Source of the DNA: an uncultured OM43 clade bacterium
GTDB taxonomy: Bacteria; Pseudomonadota; Gammaproteobacteria; Burkholderiales; Methylophilaceae
DNA length: 64,000 nt
Direction: 5' to 3'
Assembly: GCA_902558495.1 (NCBI GenBank)
Contig: CACEEB010000002.1
Location: 1 to 64,000, forward strand
A program made the translations under genes and the position numbers. Below the pieces are notes generated by a model. That model was not told the origin of the DNA, made no database searches, and saw nothing but the letters and a program-made list of their open reading frames with translations. Positions within the stretch are counted from its first letter, which is position 1. Every line of letters starts with the position of its first letter. Positions 11,479 through 21,902 of the stretch are shown one piece after another.

Positions 11479-12540
11479 TTAGGATGAGTTACTTATTGAT
11501 ACGGAAAGATCATCAGTTAAAAAGGCTGCGCCATCGACAGCAACAGTATCATTTTCTTGAATTCCAGACAAAATTTCAACATAGCCATTTTGCGTAATAC
11601 CAGTTTCAACAATATTTGCCTTCACTTTTTTATTTGTGACTACGTAAACTACTTTTCCTACAGGTCGTTGGACAATACTTTGCTCAGGGACTCCAATATT
11701 TTTTTTAGATCTAAAAATAATTGTCCCGTTAACTGTTGAACCTGGTTGCCAATTTGGTAAATTAGAAATATCAGCAATAACATCGATTGATCTGCTTTCT
11801 TGGTTAATACTTGGTTTGAGTTCAGCAATTTTCGAAGTAATTGTGGATTGTGAGATTGCACTAGACAATTGAATATCCATTCCAGGTTTAATTTTATTTG
11901 CAAGTTGTTCGGGATAAGGTATGTGAGCTCTTACTTTTTTATTATTGATAATTTGGTAGACCCCGTCACCTATTTTAAGAAAGTCTCCAATCGATGGGAG
12001 TTGTTTTTGTATTTTTCCATTGATAGGTGCATAAATTTTTGTTTTTTCTAAATTTGATTTGGCAATATCACGGTTTGCTTTTGCAATCTCAAGCATTTCA
12101 AGCATCTCATTTTTTTCCGAAGAAATATTGTCTAATGCGTTGGGAGAAATAAAATTTTGTTCTACAAGAGCTTTATTTCTCTCTAAAACTTTATTTTGAT
12201 TTTCTAATTTGACAGTTAACCTTCTTATTTCTGCTTCAGCTAAATTTAATTGAAATCGATAGTCTTTACTTTCAAGCTCTGCTAACAGCTCTCCCTTTTT
12301 TACTGTTGCACCTGTCCGTACATAAATTTTAGTGACTTTACCGCTAATTTCTGCAGCAACAGTAGGATCTATTAATCCTTTAATAACTCCCATAGAAGAT
12401 TCTTGTTCTTTAAAATCTATAAGCTTTACTTGAGTGGTTGATATAAAAATATCACGTGCCTTCTTTTCAGAAGTAACCTCTTTTTCTCCACAACCGATAA
12501 GGCTAATTGCAAAAGATGTTAATAGTAGAAATCTAAACAT
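11479..12540 (-). CDS. RND efflux periplasmic adaptor (membrane fusion) lipoprotein
   Basis: Internal start MFRFLLLTSFAISLIGCGEKE gives a lipobox (LIGC); lipoyl-like hairpin GTVKKGELLAELESKDY; the 12633 ORF start overlaps ampD and is probably wrong. Confidence 0.9.
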   Translation of the reverse strand: MFRFLLLTSFAISLIGCGEKEVTSEKKARDIFISTTQVKLIDFKEQESSMGVIKGLIDPTVAAEISGKVTKIYVRTGATVKKGELLAELESKDYRFQLNLAEAEIRRLTVKLENQNKVLERNKALVEQNFISPNALDNISSEKNEMLEMLEIAKANRDIAKSNLEKTKIYAPINGKIQKQLPSIGDFLKIGDGVYQIINNKKVRAHIPYPEQLANKIKPGMDIQLSSAISQSTITSKIAELKPSINQESRSIDVIADISNLPNWQPGSTVNGTIIFRSKKNIGVPEQSIVQRPVGKVVYVVTNKKVKANIVETGITQNGYVEILSGIQENDTVAVDGAAFLTDDLSVSISNSS

Positions 12541-12553
12541 ATGTAGTAATTCT

Positions 12554-13102
12554 TTAAAATTCAATTTTTTTCCAATTAAATGAGGTTCCAGGATCAGTTT
12601 TTCTCCCAGGAGCAATGTCACTATGACCAACAATATCTTTTATATCATAATATGATTTGAGACAGTCTATAAGCTGATTTAGTTTCTCATATTGAGAATT
12701 GGTATAATCTATATGATCAGAACCTTCAAGCTCTATTCCTATGGAATAATCATTACAATCTTTTTTACCATTCCACTCAGACACACCAGCATGCCACGCT
12801 CTTTTTTTACAACTGACATATTGTATTAGATTTCCCTCTCTATATATAACGAAATGCGAGGACACTTTTATATTTTTGATTTCTTGAAAATAGGGGTCAA
12901 TAGAAGGATTTAATCGATTTGTAAAAAAATGCTCAATATAGTCGCCTCCATATTGATCAGGTGGGAGACTTATATTATGAATTACTAATAAATTAATCGA
13001 AATATTTTTTGGCCTAGCATCACAATTTGGGGAAAGTACATGTTTAATATCCTGTACAAAGCCTTCATCGTTAATAATCATTTCTTTCGAGTTAGTTATC
13101 AT
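12554..13102 (-). CDS. ampD: 1,6-anhydro-N-acetylmuramyl-L-alanine amidase
   Basis: 182 aa; VIHNISLPPDQYGG, SSHFVIYREGNLIQYV, WHAGVSEWNGKKDCNDYSIGIELEG, GHSDIAPGRKTDPG motifs. Confidence 0.95.
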   Translation of the reverse strand: MITNSKEMIINDEGFVQDIKHVLSPNCDARPKNISINLLVIHNISLPPDQYGGDYIEHFFTNRLNPSIDPYFQEIKNIKVSSHFVIYREGNLIQYVSCKKRAWHAGVSEWNGKKDCNDYSIGIELEGSDHIDYTNSQYEKLNQLIDCLKSYYDIKDIVGHSDIAPGRKTDPGTSFNWKKIEF

Positions 13103-13187
13103 TTAAATGGATTATAATTTATTATTTTTAATTACGAATTAATTTTAATCTTTTTTAAAGCTTAATAATATTTCATATTTTCTGGAG

Positions 13188-13466
13188 ATGCAGATGTTTT
13201 TTGACTATGTTGTATTTGGTATTGTAGATAATGGGGTAATGTTAATAAGTGCTTTCTTTGGTCTCGGTTTAGAAAAGTATTTACCCAAGCGATTCCAGGT
13301 AGGTTTAGGGGCAGTTATTGGCGCGGGCCTTGGAAATGCATTTAGTGATTTTATGGGTGGAGCTGTTAGCTTAAATTGGCCATTAGCAACTGGAACCGGT
13401 CTTGGATGTCTTATTGCGTTATTAGCAATACCTATTCTTCATAAAATTCAAAAGAAAATGTCTTAA
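13188..13466 (+). CDS. Small uncharacterized glycine-rich membrane protein
   Basis: 92 aa with three hydrophobic segments and repeated GxxxG-like spacing (VGLGAVIGAGLGNAFSDFMGG); stand-alone with an upstream intergenic gap. Confidence 0.7.
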   Translation: MQMFFDYVVFGIVDNGVMLISAFFGLGLEKYLPKRFQVGLGAVIGAGLGNAFSDFMGGAVSLNWPLATGTGLGCLIALLAIPILHKIQKKMS

Positions 13467-13494
13467 TTCATAACTACGATATAACAAACGACTC

Positions 13495-13896
13495 ATGAAT
13501 CTAAAATGGATTGCAAGACTTTATGGTTGCTTCTTTTATGAGGCAATCATTCAAGTTGCTCTATGGTTCCTTATCACTTTAATTATTTTAGTGAGTCTAG
13601 GGGATAGCTATACAATTAATTCAAGTTTGTTAGGATTTATTTTATGGCTATCCTCAGGAACCTATTTTATTTATTCTTGGTTGAATGGGGGGCAAACTCT
13701 TGCAATGAGAGCATGGAAATTAAAATTATTACCCCCAAAAGAATTCAAAATAACCTTTTATATATATAGGTATGTATTAGCTAGTATTGGTCTTATTTTA
13801 TTTTTTTCTTTTTATTTGGTTATTATTTTTGGCGGGAAAAAATATATTCACGATATGATTTTAAAATCTGAGATTATTTATACTCAAACTTATTAA
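13495..13896 (+). CDS. RDD family membrane protein
   Basis: 133 aa; RLYGCFFYEAIIQ and GGQTLAMRAWKLKLL are typical RDD-domain segments. Confidence 0.85.
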   Translation: MNLKWIARLYGCFFYEAIIQVALWFLITLIILVSLGDSYTINSSLLGFILWLSSGTYFIYSWLNGGQTLAMRAWKLKLLPPKEFKITFYIYRYVLASIGLILFFSFYLVIIFGGKKYIHDMILKSEIIYTQTY

Positions 13897-14941
13897 TTAA
13901 AAAAATCCCTATTGAGAGAAATATAAGAGTTGGAACAAGTGAACTGATAAAAGGTTGCCAATCATTTAAAAGACTTAAATGTCTAATCATCGTATTTAAA
14001 ATTTGATAGATAATTCCAACTATAATACCTACAAACATTTTAAAGAACTTTCCACCTGAGCGCTCCTGTAAAAAACCAAATGGTATGGCGAAAATAATCA
14101 TTACTAGAGGCATTAATGGATGGATTAATTTTTCCCATAAAGCAACTTCATATTTCGTTGATTTTTGGTTATTCTTTTTTAAATAATTTATAAATTTTAA
14201 TAAATTAATTGATGACATTTTTTGTGGAGAAATTATAAGGGCATTCATCATTTCAGGCCGCATTAATGATTTCCAGCTTCCAGCAGCTATTGTTTTAGTC
14301 ATAACTGAATCATTATTAAGAATTGTTTGCTTGATATCTTTTAGTTTCCATTCTCCCTTTTCAAAAGAACCCTTTTTAGCATTTATAATGGTTCTAAGAT
14401 TAAAGCTTTCATCAAATTCATAAATATGAATTTGCTCTAATGAAGAATCAGGCAAAACATTTTCGATATTAACAAAATTATTTCCATCTTTTATCCAAAA
14501 TCCTGAACTAAATTCTTGGCTAACACTTGAGTTTGTTGATCCAATTTTAATTTGCTGTGCGTTTTTTTCTGAATGGGGGGCAATTAAATCACCTATTATT
14601 ATAGTAAAAAAAGAAAATATTACTCCAACATACATTAATGATATTGCAATTTTTTTTATCGAATAACCACTGGCTCTAATAACATTCAGTTCTGAGTTAT
14701 AAGATAGTTGCCCAATTGTGTACATTGATCCAATTAGAACTGCCAAAGGGACAACTTCATAAATATGTCCTGGAATACTCAATATTACATATGTAATAGC
14801 TTGTAATATTCCATATGATCCTTTTCCTAGGTCTCCTATTTCTTGGATAAAGTCAAAAAAAGCAAACAAGCTTATTAAGCCAAGCATAATCATTGAGATA
14901 CCGATGAAAAATTCTCTATTAATATATCTGACTAAAATCAT
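13874..14941 (-). CDS. lptG: LPS export ABC transporter permease LptG
   Basis: 355 aa; YjgP/YjgQ family topology, second of a coupled pair with lptF. Confidence 0.93.
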   Translation of the reverse strand: MILVRYINREFFIGISMIMLGLISLFAFFDFIQEIGDLGKGSYGILQAITYVILSIPGHIYEVVPLAVLIGSMYTIGQLSYNSELNVIRASGYSIKKIAISLMYVGVIFSFFTIIIGDLIAPHSEKNAQQIKIGSTNSSVSQEFSSGFWIKDGNNFVNIENVLPDSSLEQIHIYEFDESFNLRTIINAKKGSFEKGEWKLKDIKQTILNNDSVMTKTIAAGSWKSLMRPEMMNALIISPQKMSSINLLKFINYLKKNNQKSTKYEVALWEKLIHPLMPLVMIIFAIPFGFLQERSGGKFFKMFVGIIVGIIYQILNTMIRHLSLLNDWQPFISSLVPTLIFLSIGIFLINKFEYK

Positions 14942-16056
14942 TTTATTTTTATAAACCTAGCTGGAAATAATGGTAAATTTAGGGACCGTCGATATAGTAA
15001 ATATATGCCTGTTAGAGCAAAAATAATATGAATAGGAAAAAATCCTAGCCATAATGGAATTTTTCCGACAGAGATAAGACTTTGAAAAATTCCAAGAAAA
15101 TTGTTATAAATAACAAAAATAAATACCGCAATCATTATATTAAAAGATCTTCCTGTTCTAGGATTAATGAAGCTCAATGGTATAGCTAAGAAAATTAGTA
15201 ATAAAGTTGAAAGGGGTAATGATATTCGCCACATTAACTCAGCCAGATACTGTTTTTTGTTATTTTTCTGTTGATTTAATATTAGGGCTAATGTTGGTGT
15301 TGCCTCAATAATTCCAGCACTAGCACCAACATTGATCATCTTTGGCACATCCTTTTCGATTAAAATACCGTATTCATCGAAGGTAGTTCTTGAAAACTCT
15401 TTTGTATTTTTCATTCCTTCATAACGTTTACCATTCTTCAATACAATGTAATCATTTCCTTTTGAATCTATAATTCTTTTTCCTTCAGTTGAAACAATTA
15501 CTCCTAATTTTCCATTTTGCTCAGATTGAATAAAAATATTTTTTACTGAGTTACCAATTGAATTAAATCCTTCTACATAAAATAATTTGTTACTTGATTT
15601 TGATTCTTTAAAGGTTCCAGGAGTAATGGTTGCAATTTCATCTCTATTTTTTAGACCACTTTTATATTCTTCAGCCTTTTGAACAGCCCAGGGACTGATA
15701 AAAAGAGAAAGTGACGCAATGAGAATAATAATTGGAATACAAAAAGTTACTACTGGCCTTACGAGACTATAAAGACCAAGTCCTGAACTGAACCATATAA
15801 TCATCTCACTGTCTTTGTACCAGCGGCTCAACGTCATCAATATAGTAATAAAGACAGTTAATGATAATAAAAGCGGCATATGTTTTAGAAGATTAAAAAC
15901 TAGTACGGTGTCAATTGCATCATTTGGTATACTTCCTTTAGCAGCGAAACGAAAAATGATTACTGCCCTTTGAGCAATAACAATTCCAGATAAGATAAGG
16001 ATTGTTGATAGTGATGTGTAAAATAACTCTCTGGTTAAAGACTTCTTAAAAAGCAT
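14938..16056 (-). CDS. lptF: LPS export ABC transporter permease LptF
   Basis: 372 aa; YjgP/YjgQ family, ATGA overlap with lptG, divergent from pepA. Confidence 0.93.
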   Translation of the reverse strand: MLFKKSLTRELFYTSLSTILILSGIVIAQRAVIIFRFAAKGSIPNDAIDTVLVFNLLKHMPLLLSLTVFITILMTLSRWYKDSEMIIWFSSGLGLYSLVRPVVTFCIPIIILIASLSLFISPWAVQKAEEYKSGLKNRDEIATITPGTFKESKSSNKLFYVEGFNSIGNSVKNIFIQSEQNGKLGVIVSTEGKRIIDSKGNDYIVLKNGKRYEGMKNTKEFSRTTFDEYGILIEKDVPKMINVGASAGIIEATPTLALILNQQKNNKKQYLAELMWRISLPLSTLLLIFLAIPLSFINPRTGRSFNIMIAVFIFVIYNNFLGIFQSLISVGKIPLWLGFFPIHIIFALTGIYLLYRRSLNLPLFPARFIKIK

Positions 16057-16091
16057 TTGAAAATAAATGAGATTCTAAAAAAGGATAATAA

Positions 16092-17561
16092 ATGAAATTT
16101 AACATTAAAACTGACTCAATCATGGATATATCAGCTGATATTATCATAATAGCTGTTAACGATAAAAATCAAATCATTAATAAGTCAAAATTAAAGCCGT
16201 CGTGCACCACCTACTTATCCAATATTATCTCATCAAAAGATTTACTAGGAGATGTTGGATCAATTTTATTAGTGCATGGAAGCAAAGATTTTGAGCGGAT
16301 TATTCTTGTAAGAACAGGAGATATAAATACTTTTAGTTATAAAAAATTAATAAAAATTACTCAAAATGTAGTTAGAACTTTGAAGAATTTAAAAAGTAAG
16401 AATGTTATTTTACCTATAGAGCAATTTATTAATAATCAAATTAGCATTCAAAATGCATCAGAATTTATTGTTAGGGAAGTTATAAATTCTACTTATGAAA
16501 TTAATTCATTAAAAACAAAAGAGAAAGTTATACATAATATAAATATTTGCTTGCAATGTGAAAGCTCAAATTCTAACTATGTAAAATTAGGCCACAAACA
16601 TGGCGAAGCAGTTGCTTTAGGCGCCAATCTTACAAAAGACCTCGGTAATCTACCACCAAACATTTGCACTCCAACTTATCTTGCAAATACCGCAAAGAAA
16701 ATTGCTAAACAATTTAAAATGCAAGCAAAAATATTGGATCAAAAACAGATTGAAAAGTTAAAAATGGGATCTTTTTTATCTGTCGCCAAAGGTAGTAGAG
16801 AAGCTCCAAAATTTATTGTACTTGAACATAATAAGGGAAAGAAAAATCAAAAACCAATTGTACTAGTTGGTAAAGGAATCACATTTGATGCAGGAGGCAT
16901 TTCTTTAAAACCAGGTTTAAATATGGATGAAATGAAATATGATATGTGTGGAGCAGCTTCTGTTTTAGGAGTAATGCACACCGTAGGTTTATTGAATCTG
17001 CCTTTAAATGTAGTCTGCCTGATTCCATCATGTGAAAATTTACCTGATGGTATGGCAGTCAAACCCGCTGATATTGTAACTAGTATGTCAGGACAGACTA
17101 TTGAAATTTTAAATACCGATGCTGAAGGTCGACTAATATTGTGCGATGCATTAACTTATGCAGAGAGGTATAAACCTGAAATTGTAATAGATGTCGCAAC
17201 CCTTACAGGTGCATGTGTCATAGCGTTGGGTAACTATGCTACAGGTCTTTTTAGCAATGATAAATCGCTATCAGATGAATTAGAAGAATCAGGAATAAAG
17301 TCTTTAGATAAAGCTTGGCCTCTTCCATTATGGGATGAGTATCAAGGTTTACTTGACAGTAATTTTGCTGATATGGCCAATATAGGTGGTCGCGCTGGCG
17401 GTAGTATTACTGCAGCATGTTTTCTATCGCGGTTTGCCAAGAAATATAATTGGGCGCACTTAGATATTGCAGGAACAGCTAATACCTCAGGAAAGAGTAA
17501 AGGTGCAACAGGAAGACCGGTTCCAATGCTTAGTCAGTTTTTAATTGATCGTGCAGTTTAA
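16092..17561 (+). CDS. pepA: Leucyl aminopeptidase
   Basis: [19 protein letters not shown]17 signature, [16 protein letters not shown]. Confidence 0.97.
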   Translation: MKFNIKTDSIMDISADIIIIAVNDKNQIINKSKLKPSCTTYLSNIISSKDLLGDVGSILLVHGSKDFERIILVRTGDINTFSYKKLIKITQNVVRTLKNLKSKNVILPIEQFINNQISIQNASEFIVREVINSTYEINSLKTKEKVIHNINICLQCESSNSNYVKLGHKHGEAVALGANLTKDLGNLPPNICTPTYLANTAKKIAKQFKMQAKILDQKQIEKLKMGSFLSVAKGSREAPKFIVLEHNKGKKNQKPIVLVGKGITFDAGGISLKPGLNMDEMKYDMCGAASVLGVMHTVGLLNLPLNVVCLIPSCENLPDGMAVKPADIVTSMSGQTIEILNTDAEGRLILCDALTYAERYKPEIVIDVATLTGACVIALGNYATGLFSNDKSLSDELEESGIKSLDKAWPLPLWDEYQGLLDSNFADMANIGGRAGGSITAACFLSRFAKKYNWAHLDIAGTANTSGKSKGATGRPVPMLSQFLIDRAV

Positions 17562-17572
17562 TATTTAGTAAA

Positions 17573-17989
17573 TTGACTAATATACAGTTTCTTTTCAACA
17601 TTTCTGATATAAATTTAATAATTTATAAGATTGTAATAAGTAGTTTTAATAAAAATAGGTCATCACTTGTTTATCTTGATGAAGATTCAGCAATCAATAA
17701 CTTTTCCCAAATGTTATGGAGTAAAGAAATTCATTCTTTTTATCCTCATCAAATTAAAAAATCAGAAAAGATGAATAGAATTTGTTTGGGTAGTGATGCT
17801 CAATTAATGGATGATATTTTGATAAATGGAACAAATCAAACTATTGAATATTTTAGTAGATATCAAAAATTTTATGAACTGGTTGGAACACGAGAAACTG
17901 ATAAAGCTATTGCAAGAAAACGATTTTTATTTTACAAAGATTGTGGGTACAAATTGGAGGCGATTGATAGTTCTGATTTTAATCTTTAA
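17573..17989 (+). CDS. holC: DNA polymerase III chi subunit-like protein (TTG start)
   Basis: 138 aa; IYKIVISSFNKNRSSLVYLDEDSAINNFSQMLWS; position directly after pepA matches the conserved pepA-holC order. Confidence 0.8.
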   Translation: MTNIQFLFNISDINLIIYKIVISSFNKNRSSLVYLDEDSAINNFSQMLWSKEIHSFYPHQIKKSEKMNRICLGSDAQLMDDILINGTNQTIEYFSRYQKFYELVGTRETDKAIARKRFLFYKDCGYKLEAIDSSDFNL

Positions 17990-18353
17990 TTAATGCTTGA
18001 TACTCCTCATGACTTAAAAGATTTATCACATCACTATCAGAAGTAGTGATTTTGCATAACCAAGTTTCATAAGGTTTTTCGTTGATTTGCTCAATTGATT
18101 TACTTAGTAATGGATTTATTTCAATTACCTCTGCATCAGCAGGACTTATAATATCTGAGGATGTTTTCACTGATTCAATAAACCCCAGCGCACTTCCAGA
18201 TGTTGTCTTTTGATTGAGTTTAATGTCAGCAAAAACAATATCACCTAGAAGGTCTTGTGCAAAGTCAGTTATGCCTAAATAGTATTCATTTGACTGAATC
18301 TTTTTTAACCATATATGCTCTTTGGAAAACTGCATTTCTTCAATTGAAAACAT
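17979..18353 (-). CDS. gcvH: Glycine cleavage system H protein
   Basis: 124 aa; lipoylation site LGFIESVKTSSDIISPADAEVIEIN. Confidence 0.93.
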   Translation of the reverse strand: MFSIEEMQFSKEHIWLKKIQSNEYYLGITDFAQDLLGDIVFADIKLNQKTTSGSALGFIESVKTSSDIISPADAEVIEINPLLSKSIEQINEKPYETWLCKITTSDSDVINLLSHEEYQALIKD

Positions 18354-18435
18354 TTTTACACCTTATATAAAAATTCAAGTGACAAGTTTTGCATGATTGT
18401 ATATCATCTTGTTAAACAATCAAATAAGGTAAAGT

Positions 18436-19314
18436 GTGCTTAAATCATTAATTCAATTTCTGCTCATAACATTTTTCCTTCTACCAACTTCCAACCTTGT
18501 TTTTGCAAAGAATAAAAAATCACCTGATGTAAGGTCTGCTATGGCGATGGTAGTGCATCAAGATTCTGATAAAGTTATTTATCAAAAAAAAGCTTATACA
18601 AAAACTTCCATAGCCTCATTAACTAAGTTAATGACAGCTATGGTTATAATCGATTCAGGTATTAATCTTCAAGAAAAAGTAAAGATCTCAAAATTAGATA
18701 TTGATAGATTAAAGTGGACAGGATCACGGATACCAATCGGGACCAAACTTTCTAGATTTCAATTACTTTCTATATCTTTAATGTCGTCAGACAATCGTGC
18801 TGCATCTGCACTAAGTAGATCTTATCCTGGAGGCAAGAGAGCTTTTATTAAAGCAATGAATGTAAAAGCACTTAAGCTAGGTATGCATAATAGTAGATTT
18901 GAGGACCCAACTGGTCTCGATAAAAGAAACATTTCAACTGCAAGAGATTTAGTAAGAATGGCAAGAGCTGCTTATCAGTATCCTCTTATAAGGGAACTAA
19001 GTACCAATCCAAAAGGAAATGTAAAAATAGGAAAACGTAAACGATTACTTGGCTTTTCAAATACTAACAGCTTGGTTAGAAAAGGGCAGTGGAATATTGG
19101 TTTGTCAAAAACAGGCTTTATTAGGGAAGCTGGGAGATGTTTACTTATGCAAACAATAATTAATAAAGAGCCTGTAATTATTGTATTGCTTGATTCATAC
19201 GGAAAATATACTCGTATTGCAGATGCTAAAAGAATAAGAAAGTGGATGGAAAAAAATATAAATCAATCTCGAGCTTCAACACAATTCAAAAATATAATCA
19301 TGCAACCTTCTTAG
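18436..19314 (+). CDS. Serine-type D-Ala-D-Ala endopeptidase, PBP7/PbpG-like (GTG start)
   Basis: Signal peptide; SxxK (SLTK), SDN and SKTG motifs of peptidase family S11. Confidence 0.92.
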   Translation: MLKSLIQFLLITFFLLPTSNLVFAKNKKSPDVRSAMAMVVHQDSDKVIYQKKAYTKTSIASLTKLMTAMVIIDSGINLQEKVKISKLDIDRLKWTGSRIPIGTKLSRFQLLSISLMSSDNRAASALSRSYPGGKRAFIKAMNVKALKLGMHNSRFEDPTGLDKRNISTARDLVRMARAAYQYPLIRELSTNPKGNVKIGKRKRLLGFSNTNSLVRKGQWNIGLSKTGFIREAGRCLLMQTIINKEPVIIVLLDSYGKYTRIADAKRIRKWMEKNINQSRASTQFKNIIMQPS

Positions 19315-21775
19315 TCTTTTTTAATTTTTTAGCTTTCTTTTCTGCTTCTTTCTTTTTGATATCCTCTTTCGCTTTTTTAGTTAGCATTTTTAAAGCTTTA
19401 TCTATAGATATGGAATCGAGGTCCGTATCTTTCGAGAGATTTACTTTAGTCGAGCCCATCTGCATGTAAAATCCAAATCGGCTTTTATATATTTCAATAG
19501 AGCTGTTGGTTTCCGGGTCAACTCCTACCTTTTTTTGTGGTTTCAGTAACTCAACAGCATATTCATGGGATATTTCAAAAATATTTTCTGTTTTAGGTAT
19601 GGATTTAAATTTCCCATTATGATTTACATAAGGTCCAAAGCGCCCAATATTGGCAATGATTGGTTTACTTGTCTCCGGGTGTTCTCCTAAATCTCTTGGC
19701 AATGAAATAAGTTTTTTTGCTATTGATTCATCTAAATCAGCTAGAGCTATCTCAGGTGGGATGGTAGTTCTTTTTGGTTTTATTTTACTTCCTTCTTCTG
19801 GCATGCCCAGCTGAAGATATGGCCCATATGGTCCTACTAGAAGATATATTGCTTCTTTGGATGATTCATCATGAGTAATAATTTTAGGTTCTTGCGGAAG
19901 ATCACCATTAGAACTTCTCGTAAAATCACAATCAGGATATCCTGAGCAAGCAACAAAGTTTCCTCTTTTACCTAATTTTGAAAGAAGTGGTTTACCGCAT
20001 TTTGGACAATCTTCACCAATCTCTTTTTGCGTAATCTTGGTTCTATCAAGATCACTTTTCTCCTTTACTTCTTTTATGAATTGATCCCAAAAACTTCGAA
20101 TAACTTTAAGCCAATCCTTTTTATCGGCTGCTATATCATCGAGCTGGGTTTCCAGATTAGCAGTAAAATCATAATCAACATAATTTGTAAAATGTTCAGT
20201 AAGGAAGTTATTAACCACTTTACCAACATCAGTTGGAGTAAATCTTTTCTTATCAAGTAAAACATATTCCCTATCTTGAAGTGTAGATATAATACTGGCA
20301 TAAGTAGAGGGCCTTCCGATACCATATTCCTCTAAGGTTTTGACTAAACTTGCTTCTGTGAATCGCGGCGGCGGCTCTGTAAAATGTTGTATACCCATAA
20401 TTTTATCTACCAATAATGTTTCACCTACTTCTAAATCAGGAAATATTGAAGTTTCAGTATCATCCTTTTGTGACTCATCTTGCTCTTCTAAGTAGACTGA
20501 CATAAATCCTGCAAACTTAAGGGTTTGACCAGTTGCTCTAAACACACTCTCTCCTTGCCCCACCTCTAGATCAATACTGACAGCATCAAAGATCGCTGGA
20601 GACATCTGACAAGCAAGTGTTCTTTTCCATATAATTTCATATAATTTAAATTGTTGTTCTGAGAGGTATGGTTTTAGACTTTGCGGTGTTCTTTCAATAT
20701 TTGTTGGTCTTATAGCTTCATGAGCCTCTTGAGCATTTTTTGCTTTTGTTTTGTATCCAATAGCTTTTTGAGGAAAAAATTCTTTAGCATAATTTGTTTC
20801 TAGATATTTTCTTATTTGGGATGTGGATTCATTAGACAAGCTCATAGAGTCAGTCCGCATATAAGTTATGAGCCCTACCGAACCCTCACTAATATTTATA
20901 CCTTCGTATAATTGCTGCGCTGTAATCATAGTCGCTCTGGTAGTAAACCCCAATTTACGAACAGCTTGTTGTTGTAGGGTAGATGTTGTAAAAGGTGCAG
21001 CAGGATTCCTAGCTCTTTGTTTTTTATCGACTCGAGAGACGCTTACTTTACCTGAACTTTTAAGTAATAATTCTCCAACAATTTTTTTCTCTTGAGCAGC
21101 AGAGGTTATAGTAAATTGTTCAAGCTTTTTATTATTGAGTATGCTTAGTTTTGAGGGTATCTTTGCTTTATCTTTTGTCGCATCAAGATGAATGCTCCAA
21201 TACTCTTTACTATTAAAGGTATCGATTTCCTCTTCTCTCTCAACGATAAGTCTTAATGCAGGACTTTGGACTCTTCCAGCAGATAGGCCGTAACGAATCT
21301 TAGACCATAATAATGGGGAAAGGTTAAAGCCAATTAAGTAATCAAGAGCTTGCCTGGCCTGCTGAGCTTGCACGAGTGCTTGCGCAATTTCTCTTGGACT
21401 TGATAACGCATCAATTATTGCAGACTTAGTTATCTCACCAAAAATTATACGACTTATTTTTTTTCCTTTAATGATTTTTTTGGCATTGAGCACTTCAAGA
21501 ATATGCCATGCGATGGCTTCTCCTTCTCTATCAGGATCGGTTGCTAATAATATTTCATCAGAATTTTTCGCTGCTTTTGAAATAGCATCGATATACTTCT
21601 TGCTTCTCGATCCAATTTCATATTTCATCGCAAAGTCAGAAGTATCAACGCCTTGAGATTTTGGAAGGAGATTTCTTATATGACCATATGATGCAAGAAC
21701 ATGGTATTCCTTACCTAAGTAATTACCAATAGTTTTTGCTTTTGAAGGAGATTCAACAATTAATAGTTTAGCCAT
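19298..21775 (-). CDS. topA: DNA topoisomerase I
   Basis: 825 aa; LLIVESPSKAKTIGNYLGKEY, ATDPDREGEAIAWH, LITYMRTDS active site, C-terminal CPKCGKPL...CSGYPDC zinc finger. Confidence 0.98.
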   Translation of the reverse strand: MAKLLIVESPSKAKTIGNYLGKEYHVLASYGHIRNLLPKSQGVDTSDFAMKYEIGSRSKKYIDAISKAAKNSDEILLATDPDREGEAIAWHILEVLNAKKIIKGKKISRIIFGEITKSAIIDALSSPREIAQALVQAQQARQALDYLIGFNLSPLLWSKIRYGLSAGRVQSPALRLIVEREEEIDTFNSKEYWSIHLDATKDKAKIPSKLSILNNKKLEQFTITSAAQEKKIVGELLLKSSGKVSVSRVDKKQRARNPAAPFTTSTLQQQAVRKLGFTTRATMITAQQLYEGINISEGSVGLITYMRTDSMSLSNESTSQIRKYLETNYAKEFFPQKAIGYKTKAKNAQEAHEAIRPTNIERTPQSLKPYLSEQQFKLYEIIWKRTLACQMSPAIFDAVSIDLEVGQGESVFRATGQTLKFAGFMSVYLEEQDESQKDDTETSIFPDLEVGETLLVDKIMGIQHFTEPPPRFTEASLVKTLEEYGIGRPSTYASIISTLQDREYVLLDKKRFTPTDVGKVVNNFLTEHFTNYVDYDFTANLETQLDDIAADKKDWLKVIRSFWDQFIKEVKEKSDLDRTKITQKEIGEDCPKCGKPLLSKLGKRGNFVACSGYPDCDFTRSSNGDLPQEPKIITHDESSKEAIYLLVGPYGPYLQLGMPEEGSKIKPKRTTIPPEIALADLDESIAKKLISLPRDLGEHPETSKPIIANIGRFGPYVNHNGKFKSIPKTENIFEISHEYAVELLKPQKKVGVDPETNSSIEIYKSRFGFYMQMGSTKVNLSKDTDLDSISIDKALKMLTKKAKEDIKKKEAEKKAKKLKKTKKVA

Positions 21776-21902
21776 TTAAGTTTTTTACCTATTTAAGACT
21801 AGGCATCATAAGTAGAAATGAAAAACAATTCAAGATAATATGTAAAAAATTATTATATCTAAGCCTAAAATTTTCTATTTTTAAAATTAAAAAGCTTTAA
21901 TT

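Noticed and set aside
12540-12633. Upstream extension of the RND adaptor start
   Set aside because: It overlaps ampD and puts 31 residues before an excellent lipoprotein signal peptide (MFRFLLLTSFAISLIGC).
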